The notes under the pieces are model-generated. The model was not told the DNA's origin, did not search any database, and saw only the letters and a program-made list of their open reading frames with translations. The translations under genes and the position numbers were made by a program. Positions 8,560 through 16,418 of a DNA stretch of 24,054 nucleotides are shown piece after piece. This DNA comes from a virus. Position 1 is the first letter of the stretch, and each line of letters begins with the position of its first letter. The DNA lies in IMG/VR virus record IMGVR_UViG_3300023180_000394, positions 1 to 24,054 of that record; one strand, given 5' to 3'.

Positions 8560-8771
8560 TTGAACAATTAAGTGTTTAGCTGACACTTATGGCTTGTGGC
8601 GGAACAACGTTTTCAACAGAGGCGTAACGCACAGGGGTGATAGAGTAGGGCCAACTGGCTGAGGCTATCATGAGTAGGTTCGAGTAGGGTAGATGAACAG
8701 TTTATCTGTGTCCCGAAAGTTGGAGGTGAAACAACTAATCCTCCCAAGCTGTTCTAACAAAGGAGGCAAAC
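8560..8771 (+). promoter_or_regulatory. Long structured 5' leader of the replication operon
   Basis: About 210 bases without a credible ORF between the divergent promoter and the SD (AAAGGAGG) of the next gene. It contains a hairpin AAGTGT/ACACTT near 8570, a stem TGATAG...CTATCA with an inner GCC/GGC pair (about 8638-8671), three copies of GAGTAGG (8643, 8672, 8682), an ACAG/CTGT hairpin near 8697-8711 and a GGAGG...CCTCC pairing close to the start codon. It could be a regulatory leader or could release a small RNA. No known riboswitch class was recognised. Confidence 0.4.
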
Positions 8772-9347
8772 ATGGCTAGCGTAATTGACTTTGAAGACCT
8801 CAAGCAAGATGCGGGGGATCTCAAAAAACTTCAAGACGATGATCTATCGGGATTATCAAAACTCATACAAAAACAATTAGATTTAGACTCTGAAATAGAA
8901 AATATGGAAGAGACATTAAAAGATATGAAACGTGAAAGAGATATTCTTTCTAGTGAAACAATTCCTACTAAAATGCAGGAACTAGGTATTAATGAAACTA
9001 TAATGAAAGATGGCAGTAAAGTGACTGTCAAGGAAGGATTTCATTGTAGAATACCTAAAGCTAAAGAAGAAGAAGCATTACAGTATTTAAAAGATAATGA
9101 CCTCGGTGACATTATAAAAAACCAGGTATCAACAAGTTTCGGAACGGGTGAAGACAATATGGCTGGAGATTTAGCTGGATATATTGAATCAAACTTCGGC
9201 ATCACCCCAGACGTGAAAAAATCAGTGCACCCTTCGACACTGAAGGCGACTTTAAAAAAGCGTCACGAAGAAGGACTAACGGACCCTGATGATCTCTTTG
9301 GGATCTTCATACGTCCAGAAACAAAAATAACAAAAGGAACAAAATAA
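8772..9347 (+). CDS. Phage replication-region protein with N-terminal coiled coil
   Basis: 191 residues starting after a strong AAAGGAGG SD. Residues about 27-60 (LIQKQLDLDSEIENMEETL, then KDMKRERDIL) form a coiled coil. The C-terminal part carries EEEALQYLKDNDLGDIIKNQV and SVHPSTLKATLKKRHEEG. This layout, a coiled coil followed by 'xWLxENGLxDLIKxxVxPxTLKAxxKE', is familiar to me from small proteins placed before phage SSB or replication genes, but I know no firm function. It is the first gene of the replication operon and directly abuts the SSB-like gene. Confidence 0.65.
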   Translation: MASVIDFEDLKQDAGDLKKLQDDDLSGLSKLIQKQLDLDSEIENMEETLKDMKRERDILSSETIPTKMQELGINETIMKDGSKVTVKEGFHCRIPKAKEEEALQYLKDNDLGDIIKNQVSTSFGTGEDNMAGDLAGYIESNFGITPDVKKSVHPSTLKATLKKRHEEGLTDPDDLFGIFIRPETKITKGTK

Positions 9348-10163
9348 ATGACACAACAACAAAAAACCAAAAACGAAGTAGCAACAAAAAAATCTACTGC
9401 CGTTACTGCTGCACCGATTGATTTGAGTGTAGTAGCCCAAGACCAAGGTAAAGGTTTAGCTGCCGTTGATATGAACAGCACTGCTATACCTTTCTTGAAA
9501 ATACTTAGCTCAATGTCTCCGCAGACGAAAAAACAAAAGAGTGAGTATGTTGAGGGGGCAGAAGAAGGTATGATTTTCAATACGGTCACAGAGGAAACTT
9601 TTGACGGTACTGAAGGTATCTCAGTTATACCATGTTACTTCGAGCCTGTTGCACTAGAATGGTCCGACCGTGGTACAGGGTCCTCGGCTCCCATCGTGCA
9701 CCCAGTGGATACTCCTCTATGGGATAAAACTACAAAGGATGCAGAGGGTAAATCTAGGCTTCCACAGGGTACTTACTTAGAAAGAACTCATAATCATTAC
9801 TGCCTCCTTACAAACAGTGAAGGACTAACCTCGCAGGTCCTTATTTCAATGAAAGTGAGTGGCTTATCTAAGTCTAGAAAATGGAACAGTCTCGTTATGT
9901 CAGCGAAGGTGAAGAATGGTGAACAATCCATCAACCCTCCTAGTTGGTATTTCAAGTATGACTTGACCACCAAACCACAATCCAATGACAAAGGTGATTG
10001 GTATAGCTGGGATATTAAGAGAGGTGATGTCGTTTCGGCTCAAGAATACGAAGATGGAAAACGATTTCACAATGCAGTGAAAAAAGGATCTGTTGAGGTC
10101 AACTACGAACAGACGAATGAGAGTTCTGGAACAGATAAACCAGATACTGACAATCCTTTTTAA
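9348..10163 (+). CDS. Putative single-stranded DNA-binding protein
   Basis: 271 residues. After a Gln/Lys/Thr-rich head, the core contains STAIPFLKILSSMSPQTKK, EEGMIFNTVTEETFDG and ISVIPCYFEPVALEW, a pattern I associate with phage proteins annotated as ssDNA-binding. The C-terminus is a flexible Ser/Asp/Glu tail ending TDKPDTDNPF, which resembles the acidic, Phe-terminated tail of SSB (DDDIPF) and T7 gp2.5 that docks replication partners. It sits between the coiled-coil protein and the primase. A strong hairpin follows the stop. SSB function is inferred from tail and context; the OB fold cannot be confirmed by eye. Confidence 0.65.
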   Translation: MTQQQKTKNEVATKKSTAVTAAPIDLSVVAQDQGKGLAAVDMNSTAIPFLKILSSMSPQTKKQKSEYVEGAEEGMIFNTVTEETFDGTEGISVIPCYFEPVALEWSDRGTGSSAPIVHPVDTPLWDKTTKDAEGKSRLPQGTYLERTHNHYCLLTNSEGLTSQVLISMKVSGLSKSRKWNSLVMSAKVKNGEQSINPPSWYFKYDLTTKPQSNDKGDWYSWDIKRGDVVSAQEYEDGKRFHNAVKKGSVEVNYEQTNESSGTDKPDTDNPF

Positions 10164-10169
10164 GGTGCT

Positions 10170-10193
10170 AGGGGGACTTCGGTCCCCCTCTTA
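10170..10193 (+). terminator. UUCG-capped hairpin, attenuator or terminator
   Basis: An 8-bp perfect stem AGGGGGAC/GTCCCCCT closed by a TTCG tetraloop, followed by CTT. The T run is short, so termination may be partial. It lies 9 bases before the primase start and would lower primase expression relative to the SSB-like gene, or protect the upstream mRNA 3' end. Confidence 0.7.
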
Positions 10194-10198
10194 ATTGA

Positions 10199-11722
10199 AT
10201 GGAAGCGTATCTAAAATTCAAAGCAATCTTTAATGGGCTAACACGTGCCCATGGGGTTTTCTACAAAGGTGAAAAGAAAGAAAGCGGTAAGGTCGGTGGC
10301 AAAGCTTTTATTATTAAAGAAGAAGTTACTGATAAGCATTGGAAAGACCATATCGAAGGAAATGATCCAAGCCTTGGTATTATCCCTATACGTGACGATG
10401 CCACTTGTTCTTGGTCTTGTATTGATGTTGATGATTATTCTATAGATGTACGCAAGACTATCCAACTTTACACAAAATTAAATTTACCAATTATACCTTG
10501 CCGATCAAAGTCGGGAGGATTTCACTTATTCATTTTTTACAGTGAGCCTGTACCAGCCGCAGATGCTATCAAAAAACTAACAGAGATAGCTTCGGTGCTT
10601 GGATTTGCTGACTGTGAGATATTTCCAAAGCAAGAATCTTTAAATGCAGAGCGTGGTGACACAGGAAACTTTCTCAACCTTCCGTATTTTAAGGGAGATA
10701 TGTCTGGCAGATACGCCATGGACGAAAAAGGAGAGTCATTAACGCTTGATGAGTTCTTCAATTTGGTTTCTCAGAAGGCAATCACACACGACCAACTTCA
10801 AAACCTATCTGTAAAGCCCTTAAAACAGAAAAAAGCCACTTTTGACGGCCCTCCATGCATCGAAATCATGCAAAATATGGGTATTTTTGAAGGATCGAGG
10901 GATGATGTGGTATTTCACTACTGCGTCTATGCGAAAAAGAAGTTTGGACCTGGTGAGTGGCAGAACAAGGTCATGGAATTTAACACCAAATACTGTCAAC
11001 CACCGATGAGCTACGATCAAGTTAAGCAAAAGATCGATCAGCATGAGAAAAAAGAATATGGCTATAAATGTAAAGACGTCCCTATGCGTAATCACTGTGA
11101 TAGCTCCAAGTGTCGTGTAAGAAAGTTTGGTATTGGCAGGGATGATATTGAAATGAACATAGCCAACCTGACCAAGTTAGAGTCGGATGAATCAGTATGG
11201 CATTTAGATGTGGATGGTAAGAGAATTACAGTCACGACAGATGAGTTAATGGATCAAAGAATGTTTCGTAAGAAGGTGCTAGAAACACACACCAGTTTAC
11301 CTGTTGAAATGTCCAAGAGGGATTTTGAAGCTAGGATAAGAGAATTACTAGAGCAATGTGAGGTTATTAAGATGCCTTACGAGGTAACAAAAGAAGGACA
11401 ATTTAATTCACATCTTGATGATTTCATATACAATCAAGCTATCGCTGATGAAGCAGAGGAAGTATTAAATCATTGTGTTTGGAAAACTGACGGCAAAGTA
11501 TTTTTTCAACTCGCTAGCTTGGAGAGATATTTTCGTAAAATACAATTTAAAGAGTTTAGCTCTACACAAATGGGTTCCCTTATTCGTGATCGAGGTGGTG
11601 ACTCAAAGCAAGTTCGTCTTAACAAAAATACAGTCAAAAATTTATTCTTTATACCTGACCCACGACCTCAAGAAGAAAAGAAATTAAATGTTCCCAACGT
11701 TAAATCCGATGTACCATTCTAG
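10199..11722 (+). CDS. AEP-type (archaeo-eukaryotic) DNA primase
   Basis: 507 residues. The primase core shows the AEP motifs: CIDVDDY (Asp76/Asp78) for metal binding, CRSKSGGFHLF (His109) as the nucleotide-binding sxH motif, and DCEIFPKQ (Asp138/Glu140) as the third acidic motif, followed by GNFLNLPYF. A Cys/His cluster at 291-305 (CKDVPMRNHCDSSKC) then RKFGIG looks like a metal site. It should make primers for PolA. The protein ends VKSDVPF, similar to an SSB tail. No SD is visible: the ATG lies 9 bases after the terminator-like hairpin. The end overlaps the helicase gene. Confidence 0.85.
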   Translation: MEAYLKFKAIFNGLTRAHGVFYKGEKKESGKVGGKAFIIKEEVTDKHWKDHIEGNDPSLGIIPIRDDATCSWSCIDVDDYSIDVRKTIQLYTKLNLPIIPCRSKSGGFHLFIFYSEPVPAADAIKKLTEIASVLGFADCEIFPKQESLNAERGDTGNFLNLPYFKGDMSGRYAMDEKGESLTLDEFFNLVSQKAITHDQLQNLSVKPLKQKKATFDGPPCIEIMQNMGIFEGSRDDVVFHYCVYAKKKFGPGEWQNKVMEFNTKYCQPPMSYDQVKQKIDQHEKKEYGYKCKDVPMRNHCDSSKCRVRKFGIGRDDIEMNIANLTKLESDESVWHLDVDGKRITVTTDELMDQRMFRKKVLETHTSLPVEMSKRDFEARIRELLEQCEVIKMPYEVTKEGQFNSHLDDFIYNQAIADEAEEVLNHCVWKTDGKVFFQLASLERYFRKIQFKEFSSTQMGSLIRDRGGDSKQVRLNKNTVKNLFFIPDPRPQEEKKLNVPNVKSDVPF

Positions 11723-13232
11723 AGTCAAAAAGATATTTGGACCACCAGGTACAGGCAAGACAACATTCTTACTTAATATTGTTGAACAAGAATTAGAAAA
11801 GGAGTTGACACCCGAGGATATAGCTTTCGTGGCTTACACCAAGAAGGCCGCAAGCGAGGCTATAAACAGAGCTGCTTATAAGTTTAAGCTCGACCAAAAA
11901 GATTTCCGTTATTTCCGTACTATTCATAGTTTAGCATTCCAATGTTTAGGGTTATCTACTAATGACGTAATGAAGTCAAAACATTATCACGAAATTTCTG
12001 ACATATTAAAAGTTGATCTTGCACCCAAAGATACACATGATGAAGACGGCAACTTTATACAACAAGATCCTTATTTAAAAATTATTGATCTATCTCGTAT
12101 CACAGGAATAGGATTGTATGACACATTCTCTAAGTTTGGTCACATCGTAGGTGGTTGGAGAAAGTTAGAACAGATTGCCGAGTATCTTAAAGAGTTCAAA
12201 AAATCTAGAAAATTATATGACTTTACTGATATGTTGTTAGAGTTTAATCTTAGATCTGACATATGGCCAGAGATAGAGGTATTAATCGTTGACGAGGCGC
12301 AAGACCTATCGCTCGTACAGTGGCAAGTTGTTACAAACCTTATCTCTAAATGTAAAAGGGCATATTTAGCAGGTGATGACGACCAGGCTATTTTTAAATG
12401 GGCTGGAGCGGATGTTAATACATTTCAGTCTTACCCTGGCACTTCTGTTGTACTCAATAAATCCTACAGAATACCTCAATCCCACCACTTCGTGGCATCC
12501 AAGATCGTTCGAAATATCAAAGATAGAGTCGAAAAAGAATGGGAAGCTAAGGATGAAGAGGGCAAGGTTGTTACAGTCTATTCACATGAGGCAATTCCCT
12601 ACAAAGATAAAGAATGGCTCGTCCTCGCAAGGACTAAATACATACTTAATAAAGTTGAAAAGTTCTTCTTGGAACAGGGTTTCTACTACCAACGATTTGG
12701 TCAAAGCAGCATAGCTGACAAATTAAAACACGCTATCGCATCTTGGAATAAACTTTCTGAAGGGGAGAGTGTGGGTTTAGAAGGTGTTAAAGCCATGTAT
12801 GAATACATGAGCTCTGGTATTGGTGTTCAAAGAAATTTTAAAAATTTAAAAAACTTAGATGAGAAAGAAAAGTTTGATTATGAAAAACTGATGTTTAATC
12901 ACGGACTCCTGGTGGATAAGAATGCTACTTGGTATCAAGCATTAGATAAAATTCCTTATGGTAAAGTAATGTACATACGACAATTAATGAAACGTGGTAT
13001 TAACATTTGGCAAAAACCACAAATAGAAATTTCAACAATCCATGGCGCTAAAGGTGGTGAAGCTGATAACGTTGTGTTGTTGTTAGACTTATCTCGTAAG
13101 TCGGAAGAAACATTAATTAATAATCCTGATGATGAGCACCGAGTTTTCTATGTTGGTGCTACAAGAGCACGAAAAGAATTATGGTTAGTACGTTCAGAAT
13201 CAGACAGAGAATACCTGGAGGTGTTACGTTGA
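11709..13232 (+). CDS. UvrD/Rep-type superfamily 1 DNA helicase
   Basis: 507 residues from the ATG at 11709; an in-frame ATG at 11688 is the alternative. SF1 motifs in order: GPPGTGKTT (11-19), AYTKKAASEA (Ia), RTIHSLAF, VDEAQDLS (194-201), GDDDQAIFKWAGAD (Q-rich motif III region), STIHGAKGGEADNVVLL (motif V) and RVFYVGATRARKELWLV (motif VI). It should unwind DNA 3'-5' at the phage fork. It overlaps the primase by 14 bases in another frame and is probably translated by coupling. At about 500 residues it is smaller than host UvrD (about 720). Confidence 0.9.
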   Translation: MYHSRVKKIFGPPGTGKTTFLLNIVEQELEKELTPEDIAFVAYTKKAASEAINRAAYKFKLDQKDFRYFRTIHSLAFQCLGLSTNDVMKSKHYHEISDILKVDLAPKDTHDEDGNFIQQDPYLKIIDLSRITGIGLYDTFSKFGHIVGGWRKLEQIAEYLKEFKKSRKLYDFTDMLLEFNLRSDIWPEIEVLIVDEAQDLSLVQWQVVTNLISKCKRAYLAGDDDQAIFKWAGADVNTFQSYPGTSVVLNKSYRIPQSHHFVASKIVRNIKDRVEKEWEAKDEEGKVVTVYSHEAIPYKDKEWLVLARTKYILNKVEKFFLEQGFYYQRFGQSSIADKLKHAIASWNKLSEGESVGLEGVKAMYEYMSSGIGVQRNFKNLKNLDEKEKFDYEKLMFNHGLLVDKNATWYQALDKIPYGKVMYIRQLMKRGINIWQKPQIEISTIHGAKGGEADNVVLLLDLSRKSEETLINNPDDEHRVFYVGATRARKELWLVRSESDREYLEVLR

Positions 13233-13420
13233 GAATCGTATACAATGACGGCAAACTATTTGTTTCTTTTGATAAAGAGCAAATGGATAATATTAAAAAG
13301 ACATGGCCACAACCTATTGAAATAAATAAAGCTTGGGTGCCTCTTTTAATAAAAGATATTGGTGATGTAAACTTACAGATGTGGCGAGAAAGTTTAGAAA
13401 AGAAAAGTAATGCTACATAA
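13229..13420 (+). CDS. 63-aa small protein with TTG start
   Basis: The TTG at 13229 overlaps the helicase TGA (TTGA) and has GGAGGT about seven bases upstream, which decides this start over a GTG/ATG-like frame opening at 13181. The product (MRIVYNDGKLFVSFDKEQMD..., ending EKKSNAT) begins with a beta-hairpin-like stretch and contains a Trp/Pro-rich middle (TWPQPIEINKAWVPLL). Function unknown. It is chained by overlap to helicase and to the next ORF. Confidence 0.55.
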   Translation: MRIVYNDGKLFVSFDKEQMDNIKKTWPQPIEINKAWVPLLIKDIGDVNLQMWRESLEKKSNAT

Positions 13421-13586
13421 GATAAGTAATTTCTGTGATCAAATAAAAAGGATTTATGAGCAATCAGAAAAGCTTCGAAAAGCTAAATATGAAGACAAAT
13501 TACCCAAAGAAAAAATTGATGTAATTATTGAAGACATTCAATTTCAAATGTACCTATTATCTAACGACAAGGAAAAATATAAGTGA
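13410..13586 (+). CDS. 58-aa small basic helical protein
   Basis: ATG at 13410 lies inside the end of the previous gene in another frame and the TGA overlaps the next GTG start (GTGA). The product (MLHKISNFCDQIKRIYEQ..., ending MYLLSNDKEKYK) is charged and almost entirely helix-forming. Support comes from the chain of overlaps and Lys/Ile-rich composition like its neighbours. Function unknown. Confidence 0.5.
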   Translation: MLHKISNFCDQIKRIYEQSEKLRKAKYEDKLPKEKIDVIIEDIQFQMYLLSNDKEKYK

Positions 13587-13771
13587 ACTGCTATCATTGT
13601 AAGAAGGAATTAATCTGGAGCTCCGATATTGATATTTCACATGAAAGTGAAAATTATGCAATAGAATCATACCTTTATTGTGAGAACTGCGGCTCAGAAC
13701 ATTTAGTTTATTTACCAAAAGAAGAGGAGAAAGATGACGATTCAAAATCCACTGTTCGCTCCACCGAGTGA
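13583..13771 (+). CDS. 62-aa zinc-ribbon protein
   Basis: Starts at GTG 13583 overlapping the previous stop, with AAGGA upstream. Two Cys pairs (CYHC at 3-6 and CENC at 33-36) frame a short beta-rich segment, the pattern of a zinc ribbon. The tail is very acidic (LPKEEEKDDD). It overlaps the polymerase start by 38 bases in another frame. A second zinc-ribbon gene sits just after the polymerase. It may bind nucleic acid or a replisome protein; this is inference. Confidence 0.55.
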   Translation: MNCYHCKKELIWSSDIDISHESENYAIESYLYCENCGSEHLVYLPKEEEKDDDSKSTVRSTE

Positions 13772-15593
13772 ATGGGTGTGTCCCGAATGTATTGATTACA
13801 AAGGACAAAGTCCTGTAGCAATTGATTTAGAAACATACGATCCAGGAATCAAGGACCACGGACCAGGGTGGGCTACCGGTAATGGTAAAGTTGTGGGTGT
13901 CGCTTTAGCATGGGAAGGTTTTAAAGGTTACTTTCCGATTGATCATGACGCTCCAGGTAACTATGACAAAAAAGTTTTTTTAAGACAGTTTCAAGATTTA
14001 CTAGACAGATGTCCTGAAATTGTTTGTCACAATGCAATGTATGATGTCGGTTGGATGAGACGCATGGGTATGAGAATTACTTCTAAGATTTGGGATACAA
14101 TGCTCATGGCTCCTATATTAGATGAAAACAGAATGAGATACTCTTTAAATATTGTGGCACAAGATTATTTAGGCGAAAAGAAATCAGAAACACTTTTATA
14201 TGAAGCAGCAAAAGAATGGGGTGTTGATGCAAAGAATGACATGTGGAGATTACCACCGATGTATGTGGGCCCGTATGCAGAACAAGACGCAGAGCTCGCA
14301 TTAAAACTTTATGATGTTTTACAAAGAGAAATTGTTGCACAAGATTTAACTCACATTAATGAGTTAGAACATAACGTTCTACCTGTCTTAATTGATATGA
14401 AATGGAACGGTGTTAGAGTTGACGTAGATCAAGCAGAACAAACAAAGAAAGCTTTACTCAAACAAGAGAAAAGTAATCTTCAAAAAATAAAAGAGGCAAC
14501 AGGTGTTGCGATTAATGTTTGGGAAGCCAAGTCTATATCGAAAATGTTCGATGCGTTGGATTTACCATACGCACGGACTGAATTAACGGGTGCTCCTAAA
14601 TTCGACAAGCATTTCCTCCGCACACATGAGCATCCGTTGGTTCAAGCTGTGGCAGAAGCCAGAGAATATAACAAAGCAAGAACAACTTTTATTGATACAA
14701 TTTTAAAGCATGAACATAATGGTCGTATTCATGCAGAGATAAACCAATTACGTGGAGATGGTGGTGGCACAGTCACAGGACGACTTAGCTACAATACACC
14801 AAACCTACAACAAGTTCCGTCTTCGAAGGTTTTAGGACCGATGATACGCTCGATCTTTAAACCTGAAGAAGGGATGCAATGGGGTGCGTTTGACTATTCA
14901 CAGCAGGAGCCACGACTAGTGGTTCACCTAGCTAGCTTAACTGCTGGCGGGTTGAAAGGCGCTGATGAGTTTGTCAACGCATACCATGAAGATCCAAACA
15001 CAGACTTCCATACCATGGTCTCAGAGATGGCTAAAATAGACCGAAAAAAGGCTAAAACGATCAATTTAGGGCTGTTTTATGGCATGGGTAAGGGGAAATT
15101 AAGCTCAGAGCTAGGATTGACTCCAGGGCAAGCTGAGGACCTTTTTGAGAAGTATCATAGCCGTGTGCCTTTTGTAAAAGAAATGATTGAGCGAACCATG
15201 AAAAAAGCGGCTGACGTTGGACATGTAAGAACTTTACTTGGTCGTAAGTGTCGATTTGACTTGTGGGAACCATCACGATACGGAGTCCACAAACCACTGC
15301 CCAGGGACGAAGCAGAACGAGAACATGGCAAACAAATAAAAAGAGCTTTTACTTACAAAGCTTTAAATAAAATTATTCAAGGATCAGCCGCTGACATGAC
15401 CAAGAAAGCCATGGTTGATTTACACGCCGAAGGTATTACACCGCACATTCAGGTGCATGATGAACTAGATTGTTCTTTTGACAGTGAAGCACAAAAGAAT
15501 AAAATTTTAGAAATAATGAAAAATGCAGTTGAATTACAAGTACCAGTTAAATTAGATGCGGAGGTAGGACCATCATGGGGCGAGGCGAAGTAG
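13734..15593 (+). CDS. polA: DNA polymerase I (family A) with 3'-5' exonuclease
   Basis: 619 residues, the usual size of a phage PolA without the 5' nuclease. Exonuclease: IDLET (Asp31, Glu33), CHNAMYDVGW (Asp104), YAEQD (Tyr181, Asp185), so proofreading should be active. Polymerase: GRLSYNTPNLQQVPS, motif A FDYSQQEPRL (Asp387), O helix with Arg437, Lys441, Leu445 and Tyr449, IQGSAADM and motif C IQVHDELDCS. The residue equivalent to E. coli Phe762 is Leu445. SD GAGGAG lies just before ATG 13734. It is the core replicative polymerase of the operon and overlaps zinc-ribbon ORFs on both sides. Confidence 0.96.
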   Translation: MTIQNPLFAPPSEWVCPECIDYKGQSPVAIDLETYDPGIKDHGPGWATGNGKVVGVALAWEGFKGYFPIDHDAPGNYDKKVFLRQFQDLLDRCPEIVCHNAMYDVGWMRRMGMRITSKIWDTMLMAPILDENRMRYSLNIVAQDYLGEKKSETLLYEAAKEWGVDAKNDMWRLPPMYVGPYAEQDAELALKLYDVLQREIVAQDLTHINELEHNVLPVLIDMKWNGVRVDVDQAEQTKKALLKQEKSNLQKIKEATGVAINVWEAKSISKMFDALDLPYARTELTGAPKFDKHFLRTHEHPLVQAVAEAREYNKARTTFIDTILKHEHNGRIHAEINQLRGDGGGTVTGRLSYNTPNLQQVPSSKVLGPMIRSIFKPEEGMQWGAFDYSQQEPRLVVHLASLTAGGLKGADEFVNAYHEDPNTDFHTMVSEMAKIDRKKAKTINLGLFYGMGKGKLSSELGLTPGQAEDLFEKYHSRVPFVKEMIERTMKKAADVGHVRTLLGRKCRFDLWEPSRYGVHKPLPRDEAEREHGKQIKRAFTYKALNKIIQGSAADMTKKAMVDLHAEGITPHIQVHDELDCSFDSEAQKNKILEIMKNAVELQVPVKLDAEVGPSWGEAK

Positions 15594-15802
15594 ATAAAAA
15601 ACTAGACGAAAAAGTTCAAGCAACATTATGTCCACATTGTTCCTATGAACATGTGATTGTTCCGATGTTTCGTATTAAAACTGATCATTATCATTGTTTG
15701 TTATGTAAACAATCTTGGGAGAAAAGAGTGAACGGTAAAACTGTTTTCTATCCGATAGAAACAGAAGCTAGTGTTGAGTTCGAAGCTGACTTTGAAGTTT
15801 AG
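15575..15802 (+). CDS. 75-aa zinc-ribbon protein
   Basis: The ATG at 15575 overlaps the polymerase end by 19 bases and has GGAGG ten bases upstream. Two CxxC pairs are present: CPHC at 19-22 and CLLC at 41-44, giving a zinc-ribbon fold. The tail is acidic (EASVEFEADFEV). It is the last gene of the replication operon. A nucleic-acid or protein-docking role next to PolA is plausible but unproven. Confidence 0.6.
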   Translation: MGRGEVDKKLDEKVQATLCPHCSYEHVIVPMFRIKTDHYHCLLCKQSWEKRVNGKTVFYPIETEASVEFEADFEV

Positions 15803-15912
15803 CAACGACAATTAATAAACTATTTTTTTGCAAGAGACACTAGTCTAATAACTTTTGCGATACACAAAATTCCTTTCATGTTACGGCCGTTGCTATCCTA
15901 AGATTTTATCAT

Positions 15913-15931
15913 TTGCATGACTGTCATGCAA
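15913..15931. promoter_or_regulatory. 19-bp perfect palindrome, probable operator
   Basis: TTGCATGA-ctg-TCATGCAA, two 8-base arms around a 3-base centre. It lies in the 185-base gap after the replication operon and about 30 bases upstream of a TATAAA at 15962-15967 that could be a -10 box for the next gene (no clear -35). The geometry fits a dimeric regulator site or a short RNA hairpin; there is no T run after it. Confidence 0.5.
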
Positions 15932-15987
15932 TCAAAACAAAACTAAAATTATTTTTCTTGTGTATAAAAGTGCCAGGAGAAAATGAC

Positions 15988-16155
15988 ATGACAAAACTAA
16001 TGAAAGCTTTAGGTAACTTTTTTACCTTAGAACCTAACAGTGAGAAGGCAATCAAAGAATGGTTACAAACCGAATATAAAAAAGATTGGCGTGCTGCTTA
16101 TGTTCAATTTAAACAAGACGGAACACTTCCAAATTTTGTAAGACGTACTTTATAA
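15988..16155 (+). CDS. 55-aa small protein
   Basis: ATG 15988 has AGGAG eight bases upstream. The frame is open further upstream to a TTG inside the palindrome at 15913, which is rejected because it lacks an SD. The product (MTKLMKALGNFFTLEPNSEK..., ending GTLPNFVRRTL) is compact, with aromatic and basic residues, and includes KEWLQTEYKKDWRAAY. Function unknown. It overlaps the convergent minus-strand gene by 6 bases. Confidence 0.6.
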   Translation: MTKLMKALGNFFTLEPNSEKAIKEWLQTEYKKDWRAAYVQFKQDGTLPNFVRRTL

Positions 16156-16350
16156 AACGTCTTCTAACAAACCAGCTTGAACACATGTGAACTTTAGCGT
16201 TACAGTGTTCAATGTCTGGAGGTGTGCTGTCGCTGTTTGATAATATTGATTACACTCTTCATAATCTTGAAAAACAACTTCTGATCCCATCCGAATACAT
16301 TCTTTTCCGCTAATTCCTAAACAAATCCAACCTACCAAGAAAAACTTCAT
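16150..16350 (-). CDS. 66-aa secreted Cys-containing protein
   Basis: On the minus strand with a good SD (AGGAG about ten bases before ATG). The N-terminus MKFFLVGWICLGISG is a short Lys-led hydrophobic signal peptide. The mature part has Cys at 18, 33 and 56 and the pattern C-x-R-M-G-S-E-V-V-F-x-D-Y-E-E-C, which I have seen in small exported phage proteins. It should reach the periplasm. Roles such as superinfection exclusion or envelope modification are possible but not shown. It opposes all neighbouring genes. Confidence 0.65.
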   Translation of the reverse strand: MKFFLVGWICLGISGKECIRMGSEVVFQDYEECNQYYQTATAHLQTLNTVTLKFTCVQAGLLEDVL

Positions 16351-16371
16351 TTTGTTTTACTCCTATCCCTA

Positions 16372-16400
16372 TTGACATTCATACCATAAATTCTTATATT
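16372..16400 (+). promoter_or_regulatory. Consensus sigma70 promoter
   Basis: TTGACA at 16372-16377, a 17-base spacer and TATATT at 16395-16400. It would start transcription near 16407 and drive the run of small genes beginning at 16419 with a leader of only about 12 bases. Confidence 0.7.
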
Positions 16401-16418
16401 ATACTAAGAAATTAGGAC

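Noticed and set aside
8692-8778. 28-codon ATG ORF in the structured leader
   Set aside because: It would cover the SD of the next gene, has only a weak SD itself, and its product looks random.
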